Source: an uncultured Spirochaetales bacterium (GTDB lineage Bacteria; Spirochaetota; Spirochaetia; Sphaerochaetales; Sphaerochaetaceae). From it: 64,000 nucleotides of DNA. The stretch is from positions 1 to 64,000 of the forward strand of contig CASEAG010000016.1 of NCBI GenBank assembly GCA_949285785.1. Direction: 5' to 3'. The position numbers and the translations under genes were made by a program. Positions 45,133-52,476 of the stretch are shown here, piece by piece (the stretch's first letter is position 1; every line of letters starts with the position of its first letter). Under the pieces are notes generated by a model, which searched no databases, was not told the DNA's origin, and was given only the letters and a program-made list of their open reading frames with translations.

Positions 45133-46208
45133 CAGAAACGGTCCCACTGCGCATCCATGCTCTTCATCAGGGCGATCTGCGTGCGGGCCCTGACGATGTT
45201 GTGCTCTGGATAGGCTATGTTGTAGTACACGTCCCCGGCGATGTAGTCGGTGAGGAAACGGACGGCCATTATCTGGGTTATAGTCCTTCCCGACTCCTTT
45301 ATGCCATCCTTCTCGAGCGGTGTGAGGAATCCTTCCGCCTTCTCGAGATATCCTCCCGTGAGCGCCTTGTACATCTGGCAGTCGAAGGACACTTTTGAAA
45401 GATCCTTCTCGTCCTCCTCCGCCGTGTTGCAGGCCGTACGTATCATGTCTCCGGTGTCGAAGAGTATCGTTCCGGGCATTATGGTGTCGAGATCGATGAC
45501 GCAAACCGCCTCGTCCGTGACCGGATCGAACAGCACGTTGTTCATCTTCGTGTCGTTGTGCGTCACCCTGTTCGGCAGTCTGCCCGACTCGAAGTCGTTC
45601 CAGATCCTGCAGCCTCTCTCCTTCTGGGAGAGCAGGAAGTCAAGCTCCTCCCTGACCTCGGACAGCCTTCCGACCGGGTCGGCCGAGACGGCGGACTCCA
45701 GCTGCTGGTAGCGCAGGTTCATGTCATGGAAGTGAGGGATTGTGATGTTCAGCTTCGATCCGTCGAAATCCGACAGCTGGCTCTGGAACTCGCCTATTCC
45801 CCGTCCCAGGTTCCTCGCTGCGTTGAGCGATGGGATCCTGTCATATGTGTTGACGTTCTCGATGAATACATATGTGCGCCAGTATTCGCCATCTGCATCG
45901 ATGAAGAACGGCATACGGTCCTTCGTGAACACGACGCGCAGCACGCGACGGTCCCTGTCCGGAAGGTTCTCCACCTTCTGTGCGATATGACCTGTGACGG
46001 CAAGGATGTTGTCCATGACCTCTTTCGGCTTGTGGAACACGTTCCTGTTTATCTTCTGATGCGTGTACTTCGTCTTCACCCCGTCTTCGTCGAATGTCGA
46101 GATGAATGTCGAGTTGATGTGCCCCTGTGTGTTCACCTTGAGATCTACAAGTCTTCCCGAGATCCTGAAGCTGCTTATGACATCCAATGCCTTTTCCCTG
46201 TTGTCCAT
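45132..46208 (-). CDS. APH-fold kinase, N-acetylhexosamine 1-kinase-like
   Basis: 358 residues. Aminoglycoside-phosphotransferase fold: catalytic VTHNDTKMNNVLF (H-x-D-x4-N, about residue 215) and metal-binding VIDLDTIMPG. The pair HNDTKxNNVLF...IDLDTxMPG is the one I associate with NahK-like kinases, which make GlcNAc-1-P or GalNAc-1-P from free amino sugars. This is not an antibiotic-resistance gene on that evidence. AGGAG lies 5 nt before the ATG. It is the first gene of a two-gene operon with the PfkB-family kinase and diverges from murA, whose product consumes UDP-GlcNAc. Confidence 0.75.
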   Translation of the reverse strand: MDNREKALDVISSFRISGRLVDLKVNTQGHINSTFISTFDEDGVKTKYTHQKINRNVFHKPKEVMDNILAVTGHIAQKVENLPDRDRRVLRVVFTKDRMPFFIDADGEYWRTYVFIENVNTYDRIPSLNAARNLGRGIGEFQSQLSDFDGSKLNITIPHFHDMNLRYQQLESAVSADPVGRLSEVREELDFLLSQKERGCRIWNDFESGRLPNRVTHNDTKMNNVLFDPVTDEAVCVIDLDTIMPGTILFDTGDMIRTACNTAEEDEKDLSKVSFDCQMYKALTGGYLEKAEGFLTPLEKDGIKESGRTITQIMAVRFLTDYIAGDVYYNIAYPEHNIVRARTQIALMKSMDAQWDRF

Positions 46209-46279
46209 ATCTTCTCCTATGCTGGAATTCTAAAACCAAATCTGGGGAAAAAGAAGAGGTGTGTGCTATTATCACAGAC

Positions 46280-47566
46280 ATGAGCGAATACGTCATCACC
46301 GGTGGAGCCCGGCTGTCCGGAACCGTCAGGATAAGCGGCAACAAGAATGCGGCATTGCCCTGTCTTGCCGCCACACTGCTCAGCGATGAGGCCATCACTC
46401 TGAAGAACGTGCCGATGATACAGGACGTCAATGTGATGGTCCGGCTTCTCGGTGAGCTGGGAAGCGAGGTGCACGGCCTCGCCGACGGCACGTATCACAT
46501 AACGAGCGACGTGCATTTCAGCGGGCTCACGCCTTCGCTGGTGGACTCGGTGCGTGGTTCCATCCTTTTCGCCGGACCACTCCTGGCACGAGGCATCAAG
46601 GTGGTCATTCCGCCTCCGGGAGGCGATGTCATAGGCTTGAGAAGACTGGACACCCATTTCATAGGGCTGTCCGCACTGGGGGTAGACTGTTCGATCGACG
46701 GACATGGCGACCTTGTGCTCGATCCGCCATCCAGGCTACGCGGCGCCGACATCTTCCTTGATGAGGCATCGGTCACGGCGAGCGAGAACTGCATCATGGC
46801 TGCAAGCCTCGCCGACGGAGTCACCACCATATACAATGCGGCATGCGAACCTCACGTCCAGAATCTATGCCATATGCTGGAGGCGATGGGTAGCCGGATC
46901 GATGGAATCGGTTCCAATCGGCTCGTGGTGCATGGAAGGGAAAGCCTTGGGGGCTGTGTCCATACCCTATGCTTCGACTATATGGAGTGCGGTTCGTTCA
47001 TCGGCCTGGCGGCCTGTACACGCAGCCCCCTGCTGCTGACAGGCGTCGATGTCGACCAGCTGAGGCCTCTTGAGCTCGGTTTCAGGAAGCTGGGCATAGT
47101 CTTCGAGAAGAGGGAAGGGGAGCTGTTCATACCGCAGGATCAGAGCCGGGTCATGGCCAGAAGCTACACCGGTGTGACGGACAAGCTGGACGATGCTCCC
47201 TGGCCGGGCTTTCCCGCAGACCTTCTGAGCATAGCCTGTGTCACCGCCACGCAGATGGAAGGCAGCATCCTCGTCCATGAGAAGATGTTCGAGTCGCGCA
47301 TGTTCTTCATAGACTACCTGATTCGCATGGGTGCCGACATAATCCTGTGCGATCCCCACAGGGCCGTCATCCGTGGTGCCACCAGGCTGCACGGACGGCA
47401 GGTCACGAGCCCTGATGTCAGGGCCGGGATGGCCCTGGTTCTGGCGGCACTGTGTGCACAGGGGGAGAGCGTCATAGAGAACATCGAGCAGATTGAACGT
47501 GGATATGAGCACCTGCTGGACAAGCTCATCAACATCGGAGCGCAGATACATCGCAATCAGAGATGA
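46280..47566 (+). CDS. murA: UDP-GlcNAc 1-carboxyvinyltransferase, Asp-type
   Basis: 428 residues from the ATG at 46280. First committed step of murein synthesis, PEP plus UDP-GlcNAc. The EPSP-synthase-like fold starts GGARLSGTVRISGNKNAALP. The active-site loop reads PPPGGDVIGLRRLD, so the residue equivalent to Cys115 is Asp116. MurA with Asp here is active but does not bind fosfomycin covalently, as known for Mycobacterium, Chlamydia and Borrelia. Other conserved parts (ASVTASENCIMAA, DAPWPGFPAD, MFESRMFF) are intact. Its 3' side faces the second DnaA-box cluster. Confidence 0.94.
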   Translation: MSEYVITGGARLSGTVRISGNKNAALPCLAATLLSDEAITLKNVPMIQDVNVMVRLLGELGSEVHGLADGTYHITSDVHFSGLTPSLVDSVRGSILFAGPLLARGIKVVIPPPGGDVIGLRRLDTHFIGLSALGVDCSIDGHGDLVLDPPSRLRGADIFLDEASVTASENCIMAASLADGVTTIYNAACEPHVQNLCHMLEAMGSRIDGIGSNRLVVHGRESLGGCVHTLCFDYMECGSFIGLAACTRSPLLLTGVDVDQLRPLELGFRKLGIVFEKREGELFIPQDQSRVMARSYTGVTDKLDDAPWPGFPADLLSIACVTATQMEGSILVHEKMFESRMFFIDYLIRMGADIILCDPHRAVIRGATRLHGRQVTSPDVRAGMALVLAALCAQGESVIENIEQIERGYEHLLDKLINIGAQIHRNQR

Positions 47567-47586
47567 AATACACCACTAGATATGGC

Positions 47587-47902
47587 TTTTCCACAAGTTT
47601 TCAACAGGAGTGTGGAAAACTGTGTTCCATGTTGGTTCCTGAGGCGGCGGCTGATGGAGGAAGGAGAAAGCCCAACAAATCCAAATCAAGTGTCAACTTG
47701 TTGTGATATAAGAACTTACGTAAGATTGTTTACATGAATTTCGCATAAGAACCTATATAATTTCAGCAGCTATGGAACTTGTGTCACAAGTTGGAACGAC
47801 CTTGTTGAAAAGCAGGTTTTCAACAGGTTTTCAACAAGCGTCGCCCAAGTTGTTCATAACCCAGTAAATCCCTGAAAGCACGTAATTTAGCCTTGTGGAA
47901 AA
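47587..47902. repeat. DnaA-box-like cluster B (TTTTCCACA and TTTTCAACA)
   Basis: TTTTCCACA at 47587-47595, and its reverse complement TGTGGAAAA at 47611-47619 and 47894-47902. TTTTCAACA at 47598-47606, 47817-47825 and 47828-47836, and TGTTGAAAA at 47803-47811. Two copies (47817, 47828) are exact 11-bp tandem repeats. TTTTCCACA differs from the E. coli box by one base. Confidence 0.75.
47776..47792. repeat. 17-bp palindrome in cluster B
   Basis: AACTTGTGTCACAAGTT: perfect 8-bp arms around one central T. Related half-motifs CAACTTG/CAAGTTG recur nearby (about 47694 and 47847). Looks like a dimeric protein binding site. Confidence 0.6.
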
Positions 47903-47937
47903 CTGGAAACCATACAGCCTGACTGTCTAGTGGAATG

Positions 47938-49041
47938 TCAGAAGAAATCGCTCAGGAAGCTGTCGTCCACCAGGTCTTCCAGACTGAGATCGTCATCGGT
48001 TCTGCCGCTTCTGTGAAGGCGGTCGACCGTCCTGTTGAGCTCCCTGATGTTGCCGGGCCATCCGTACTCAAGGAAGGCCTGCACATCCCTTATGTGCTCC
48101 CTGTATCCCCTGAACTCCTCACGGGCCCGGATCAGCGCCTCGATGTCCTCTTTGCGTTCGCAAAGCGGCTTCACATCGATTCTGGCCTCGGCGATTCTCA
48201 TGTAGAAGTCCTTTCTGAGCCTTCCTGATGCGATGAGGTCCTCAACGGGTTCGTTCGTCATCGCGATCACTCTGCATCGCGAGTATCTCAGCCGCGTCTC
48301 TCCCACTCTGCGGAACTCCCCGGTCTCGATGAACCTCAGCAGCTTGGCCTGCGACACGGGACTCAGCGTCTCGATCTCATCGAGGATGAGACTCGAGCCG
48401 TCTGCCTCTTCCACGAAGCCGGCCTTGTCCTCCATCGCCCCTGAGAAGGCGTTCTTCGAGTGTCCGAACATGAAGCTGTCGAACAGGGAACCCTCCAGAA
48501 GTGCGCAGTTGACCACCTGGGCCGCCCTCTGGCAGAAGGCGCTGTGTATACTCTGTGCGACTCTCTCCTTGCCGCTTCCCGTCTTGCCGTAGATCACCAC
48601 GTTGCATCCGCATCTGCCGATGACGGCGATCTTCCTTCGCAGGTCCATCACGGCGGCGGACGTGCCTGTGATCTCCTTCGTGATGTCCATGACATCGGCC
48701 TTCTCGACCTTCCCTCTCGCAATAGCCGGCAGATGCTGCATCATCGCATCCTTTCTGACTATGTTGATCCTGCCGTTGCGTGATGTCGGCAGTTTCGAGT
48801 CGGTGTGACCGGCAAGCAGTATGACGTTCTGCAGCCTGGTATCGTCTTCCCTCTTCAGGAGAAGTGCACCCACTTCGCCGGAAGGATATCCCTCGTCTAT
48901 CAAGAGGGAGTAGTCCTCCGTCTGGGTGTCCAGTGCGGCATCCAGCCTGGACAGGCTTGCGAAGAACCGGCATTCGTCATCGTCGAACAACCAGCCTTTG
49001 CTGGATTTCAGATGTCTGTTCTCGGTGGCGACAAAAAGCAT
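47938..49041 (-). CDS. Sigma-54-activator-type AAA+ protein without DNA-binding domain
   Basis: 367 residues from the ATG at 49041 (AAGGAG 9 nt upstream); the frame continues upstream through a hairpin and is not coding there. Residues 1-~80 look like a degenerate receiver domain without a clear phospho-acceptor Asp (MLFVATENR, YSLLIDEGYPSGEVGALLL, NVILLAGH). Residues ~120-340 are the central AAA+ module: Walker A YGKTGSGKE (152-159), Walker B LILDEIE, and RKDFYMRI. The sigma-54-contacting loop is NAFSGA (197-202) instead of GAFTGA. The protein ends about 32 residues after WPGNIREL, too soon for the usual Fis-type helix-turn-helix. Confidence 0.82.
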   Translation of the reverse strand: MLFVATENRHLKSSKGWLFDDDECRFFASLSRLDAALDTQTEDYSLLIDEGYPSGEVGALLLKREDDTRLQNVILLAGHTDSKLPTSRNGRINIVRKDAMMQHLPAIARGKVEKADVMDITKEITGTSAAVMDLRRKIAVIGRCGCNVVIYGKTGSGKERVAQSIHSAFCQRAAQVVNCALLEGSLFDSFMFGHSKNAFSGAMEDKAGFVEEADGSSLILDEIETLSPVSQAKLLRFIETGEFRRVGETRLRYSRCRVIAMTNEPVEDLIASGRLRKDFYMRIAEARIDVKPLCERKEDIEALIRAREEFRGYREHIRDVQAFLEYGWPGNIRELNRTVDRLHRSGRTDDDLSLEDLVDDSFLSDFF

Positions 49042-49086
49042 ATCGAAGTACTCCTTGGAACGAAAATGTCCGGTGTCAGGGCACAG

Positions 49087-49123
49087 AAAAAGAGAAGGCA
49101 AACGACTTTTTTCTTGCCTTCTC
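49087..49123 (-). terminator. Terminator or attenuator upstream of the AAA+ regulator
   Basis: On the minus strand GAGAAGGCAA/TTGCCTTCTC stem (49092-49101 with 49114-49123) followed by five T (49087-49091). It lies 140 nt after the rsmE stop and 45 nt before the regulator ATG. Confidence 0.8.
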
Positions 49124-49155
49124 CCTCTCAGTCCAGACACCTTCTGGTTTTGCCG

Positions 49156-49161
49156 AGTATA
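49156..49161 (-). promoter_or_regulatory. Possible -10 element of the AAA+ regulator gene
   Basis: TATACT on the minus strand with a weak TTTCAT 17 bp upstream. If used, the leader would contain the hairpin at 49087-49123. Confidence 0.3.
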
Positions 49162-49234
49162 GAACATTTCACCTGTGAATGAAAACCGGTCGGACAGAAA
49201 AACTGCACGGATTCTCCACTCATCACCCATCTTG

Positions 49235-49248
49235 TTACAAAAATGTAA
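49235..49248. promoter_or_regulatory. Operator-like palindrome after rsmE
   Basis: TTACA-AAAA-TGTAA, perfect 5-bp arms, in the gap between rsmE and the AAA+ regulator gene. No assigned factor. Confidence 0.35.
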
Positions 49249-49263
49249 TATGGCGGTTGCCGA

Positions 49264-50010
49264 TCAGCCGTCTGTACACAGGATGTTCTCTATGGCTCCC
49301 AGAGCGAATATGCCCGCAGTCTCCGCCCGGAGTATGTTCGTCGGCATGAGACATGCCACGGCCCCCTTCGCCTGGGCATTCCGGCATTCTTCGTCGCTGA
49401 ATCCGCCTTCGCTTCCGACGAACAGCGATATCCGGGAGGTGACGTCGAGGCCCTCCAGGGCCTGACGGAGCAGGACGGTTTCTTCCAGCCTGCTCTGATG
49501 GAGGATCAGGATTCTTCCCGCCGCCTCGGCGAGCGCCTCCTGGAAGGTGAGGATCCGGATGTCGGTTCTGGTCTCCGATCCGCTCTGCTGCGAGGCCTCT
49601 CTGATGATGGCCTGTATCCGTTCAATCGAGTGCGCTGAGAGTGTCTTCTCCTGTGTATAGGAACTCGATACGAACACGAGTTCGTCCACGCCGGCCTCGC
49701 ATGCCATGCGGGCGACCTCCTCGTTCTTCCTGCCTTTGCAGATGCACTGGTACATGTGGATCTCGGGCATCGGACCCCTGTAGCCGGACAGGTCGTCGCT
49801 GAGGCTTCTGTCGGGCTTCTCGACAGGAGCCAGCACGAGCGTGGTCCTGTCCAGGACCGTCGCCTCGTAATATCTGTTGGCCGTGTCCCTGGCCGTTATC
49901 CTGTCACCCGGCTTCAGGCGGAGGACGTTGATGAGATATCGCACCTCCCTGGCCTTGAGCTGGTATGTGTCTCCTCCTGTCCAGGAGCGGTCGAGAAGGA
50001 ATATCCTCAT
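49264..50010 (-). CDS. rsmE: 16S rRNA (uracil1498-N3)-methyltransferase
   Basis: 248 residues. SPOUT-class enzyme with an N-terminal PUA-like domain (AREVRYLINVLRLKPGDRI) and the C-terminal knotted SAM site: FVGSEGGFSDEE and NILRAETAG. Residues SSSYTQEKT correspond to the RS(V)-type segment of the family. The ATG overlaps the stop of the ctp gene (ATGA), so the two form an operon. The terminator comes 140 nt further on. Confidence 0.95.
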   Translation of the reverse strand: MRIFLLDRSWTGGDTYQLKAREVRYLINVLRLKPGDRITARDTANRYYEATVLDRTTLVLAPVEKPDRSLSDDLSGYRGPMPEIHMYQCICKGRKNEEVARMACEAGVDELVFVSSSYTQEKTLSAHSIERIQAIIREASQQSGSETRTDIRILTFQEALAEAAGRILILHQSRLEETVLLRQALEGLDVTSRISLFVGSEGGFSDEECRNAQAKGAVACLMPTNILRAETAGIFALGAIENILCTDG

Positions 50011-51428
50011 AGGCTGTCCAGATGGTCGATGGCGGTCTTCACATAGATGTCGTAGACAGGGTCCACCACCGGTCTATCCTCCACGTCCATCGAGTAGAAG
50101 TATTCATTCCTGATCAGGATTTTCAGGTACAGCGGGTCGAAGGATACCTGTGAGGAGTACGTGTCTGCGAACGCCTCGACGTTCTCCCGGCTGTAGCGAG
50201 GCCTCTCCTCGATCCACGCTGTGAAGATGTCCGGATTGTCGTAGATGAAGTCGTAGTACTCCTCTATCTGCTCGTCGCTCATCGGAGGTTCCTGGACGGT
50301 GATATCTGGAGTGACGCCTTCTCCGTCTATGTCGTTGCCTTCCGGTGTCTGGTAGTGGGAGGATGTGTAGCGGATATAGCCGTCCTGCCAGGGCAGCATC
50401 TCCTGCATGACGCCTTTGCCGAATGTCTGCTGTCCTACTATGACGGCCTTGTCGTTCTCCTGCAGCGCAGCGGCCAGAATCTCGCTTGCAGAGGCGCTGC
50501 CTGCATTGACTATGACCACCAGAGGAATCCTGTACTTGCGGGTCTGGTCGCTCGCCACCGTCGCGTATCCGCGTCTTGGCGATCCGTCCTTGAACGAGGT
50601 GTACATGACGGTGTCCCCGTCATCGAGGAAGAAGTTGGCGACCAGCTGTGCCGAGTTGACCGTGCCGCCTCCGTTGTTGCGAAGGTCGATCACGAGCGCC
50701 TGCATGCCCTGTCCGCTGAGGTCCGTGAGCGCCTCGCTCACCAGGGAGTAGGTGGAATCGCTGAAGTCGGCGATCGATATGTATCCATAAGAGGTTCCTT
50801 CAAGCATGGAATGCAGGACATTCGGTGCCGTGACCTTCTCCGGTGTCACGCTCACCAGGAAGACGCTGTCCCCCCTGTGGACCGTGAGCGTCATTGGCAC
50901 GCCCTCCTGCCCGCGCAGCATCTCGCTGGCCTCGGTGGCGTCCATCTGGGCGAGCGCCTGTCCGTCGATGTGGCTGATCAGGTCCCTCGCCTTGAGTCCC
51001 GCCCGCTCGGCCGGACCCCCGGGGAACGGGCTTGTCACCTGCAGCATGTATGTGGTGCTGTCGTCCCAGTCTATGAACATCGGGTCCATCTTCGACACGT
51101 AGACTCCTATGCCCACATATGTTCCGCTTATGGACTCCTGCGTCTCCTGTACGTCCTCGGGACCTATGTATGCGGCATACGGATCGTCGAGAGATGCGAT
51201 GACGGCCCGGGTGAGGTTCTCCTCGAGTTCGTCCCCATCCATGTCGTCCAGCGCGTTCACGCGAAGGTACTGGTACAGTGTGTTTATGCGGGCGAGGACC
51301 TGTGAGATGCTGCTGTTGCGTATCGTCAGGTCGTTGTCTGTGGACAGCTCTCCGGCTCCGGACGAGAACAGGGGGGAGAGCGCCAGCAGAAGCGTCGTGG
51401 CTGTGAGAATCCTGCGGAAATTCTGCAT
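50007..51428 (-). CDS. ctp: C-terminal processing peptidase, S41
   Basis: 473 residues from the ATG at 51428; a TTG 18 bases upstream is an alternative. A signal peptide (MQNFRRILTATTLLLALSPLFSSGA) directs it to the periplasm. An N-terminal helical region is followed by a PDZ domain (SPFPGGPAERAGLKARDLISHIDG, split by family pattern) and the S41 protease core with the catalytic Ser in NAGSASASEILAAAL and Lys in GQQTFGKGVMQ. It trims C-termini of envelope proteins. A C-terminal extension of about 110 residues follows the protease core. It is coupled to rsmE by an ATGA overlap. Confidence 0.93.
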   Translation of the reverse strand: MQNFRRILTATTLLLALSPLFSSGAGELSTDNDLTIRNSSISQVLARINTLYQYLRVNALDDMDGDELEENLTRAVIASLDDPYAAYIGPEDVQETQESISGTYVGIGVYVSKMDPMFIDWDDSTTYMLQVTSPFPGGPAERAGLKARDLISHIDGQALAQMDATEASEMLRGQEGVPMTLTVHRGDSVFLVSVTPEKVTAPNVLHSMLEGTSYGYISIADFSDSTYSLVSEALTDLSGQGMQALVIDLRNNGGGTVNSAQLVANFFLDDGDTVMYTSFKDGSPRRGYATVASDQTRKYRIPLVVIVNAGSASASEILAAALQENDKAVIVGQQTFGKGVMQEMLPWQDGYIRYTSSHYQTPEGNDIDGEGVTPDITVQEPPMSDEQIEEYYDFIYDNPDIFTAWIEERPRYSRENVEAFADTYSSQVSFDPLYLKILIRNEYFYSMDVEDRPVVDPVYDIYVKTAIDHLDSL

Positions 51429-51498
51429 GGCGGAATTGTATTGCAAATGGCCGGCGTCTTCAATTGACCATGGACTTTCACATGACTAAACTTGGCTC

Positions 51499-52476
51499 AT
51501 GCCGCTGTACCTCGAATTCCCATCGTGGATCGATCCGTATGTAGTATCGTTCCTTCCAATACGCTGGTATGCCGTGATGTATGTCCTGGCATTCGCGACG
51601 GCCTATGCCTTGTATGCATACCAGCTGAAACGGGACAGGACGAGGGACATCGATGACGATACCAGCCAGATGCTGTTCATCGTCGCCGTGATAGGCCTTC
51701 TCATAGGAGCGCGGATCTTCTCCGTGCTGTTCTATGGAGATGCCCGGTACTATCTCACCCACCCATGGATGATCTTCTGGCCGTTCAGGAACGGACGTTT
51801 TGTCGGCCTTCCCGGAATGAGCTATCACGGCGGGGTGGTGGGAGCCCTCGTCGCCGGATGGATATACGCCAGGATCAAGGGATTCAGGTTTCTCAGGCAG
51901 GTGGACTACATCGTTGCGGGAATCCCGCTCGGCTACACTTTCGGCCGCATAGGCAACTTCATAAACGGCGAGCTGTACGGACGCGTCTCGAGTGCGCCTT
52001 GGGCGATGGTCTTCCCTTCGGCCCCATCGTTCTCGACGAACGAAGAGTGGGTGAGGCGTATTGCGGATGCGCAAGGAATCCAATACGTCATCGGCGACAT
52101 GGTGAACCTTCCCAGGCACCCCTCGCAGCTGTATGAGGCCTTCTTCGAGGGCATCGTCCTCTTTCTCATACTGTGGTTCATCTGCCGGCCGCTGATGCGA
52201 AGATACGCACTGAAGCCCGGATCCATGCTATCGTTCTACATCTTCGGCTACGGCTTCTTCCGTTTCTTCATCGAATACTGCCGTCAGCCGGATGCCGACA
52301 TCGGCTATGTCATCACGCTGACAGGAGAGGGTGGTGAGATAGCCCTCTTCGAGTCTTTCGGAAACATTTCGAAGGGGCAGGTCTTCTGCCTCGTGATGAT
52401 GGTCTCGGCCATCATCCTATTCATAGTCGTAAACACAAGGAGGGCAGGATGCAGGAGCAGATCGGGAAAAGGCTAG
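51499..52476 (+). CDS. lgt: Prolipoprotein diacylglyceryl transferase
   Basis: 325 residues, about seven membrane helices. Adds diacylglycerol to the lipobox Cys of prelipoproteins, such as those encoded at 5.5-6.2 and 13.6-15.1 kb. Signature GRIGNFINGELYGR (about residues 150-163), with HGG in MSYHGGVVGA and RHPSQLYEA. The C-terminus overlaps pepP by 28 bases, so the two are coupled. Confidence 0.96.
   Translation: MPLYLEFPSWIDPYVVSFLPIRWYAVMYVLAFATAYALYAYQLKRDRTRDIDDDTSQMLFIVAVIGLLIGARIFSVLFYGDARYYLTHPWMIFWPFRNGRFVGLPGMSYHGGVVGALVAGWIYARIKGFRFLRQVDYIVAGIPLGYTFGRIGNFINGELYGRVSSAPWAMVFPSAPSFSTNEEWVRRIADAQGIQYVIGDMVNLPRHPSQLYEAFFEGIVLFLILWFICRPLMRRYALKPGSMLSFYIFGYGFFRFFIEYCRQPDADIGYVITLTGEGGEIALFESFGNISKGQVFCLVMMVSAIILFIVVNTRRAGCRSRSGKG

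Larger units (their letters stand above)
47567..47937. other. Gene-free convergent interval with DnaA-box cluster B
   Basis: 371 bp between the stop codons of murA (+) and the AAA+ regulator gene (-). No open frame of note. It contains seven DnaA-box-like 9-mers in two groups, an AT-rich middle with two copies of ATAAGAAC(T/C)TA (47708-47718 and 47745-47755), the 10-bp palindrome CTTACGTAAG (47715-47724) and the 17-bp palindrome AACTTGTGTCACAAGTT (47776-47792). Since both flanking genes end here, it is not a promoter region. Confidence 0.75.

Noticed and set aside
45132-46208. Aminoglycoside resistance gene
   Set aside because: The APH fold is shared with sugar kinases, and the HNDTKMNN/DLDTIMPG pair fits hexosamine kinases better.
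47587-47902. CRISPR array
   Set aside because: Repeats are 9-11 bp, in both orientations and unevenly spaced; no cas genes.
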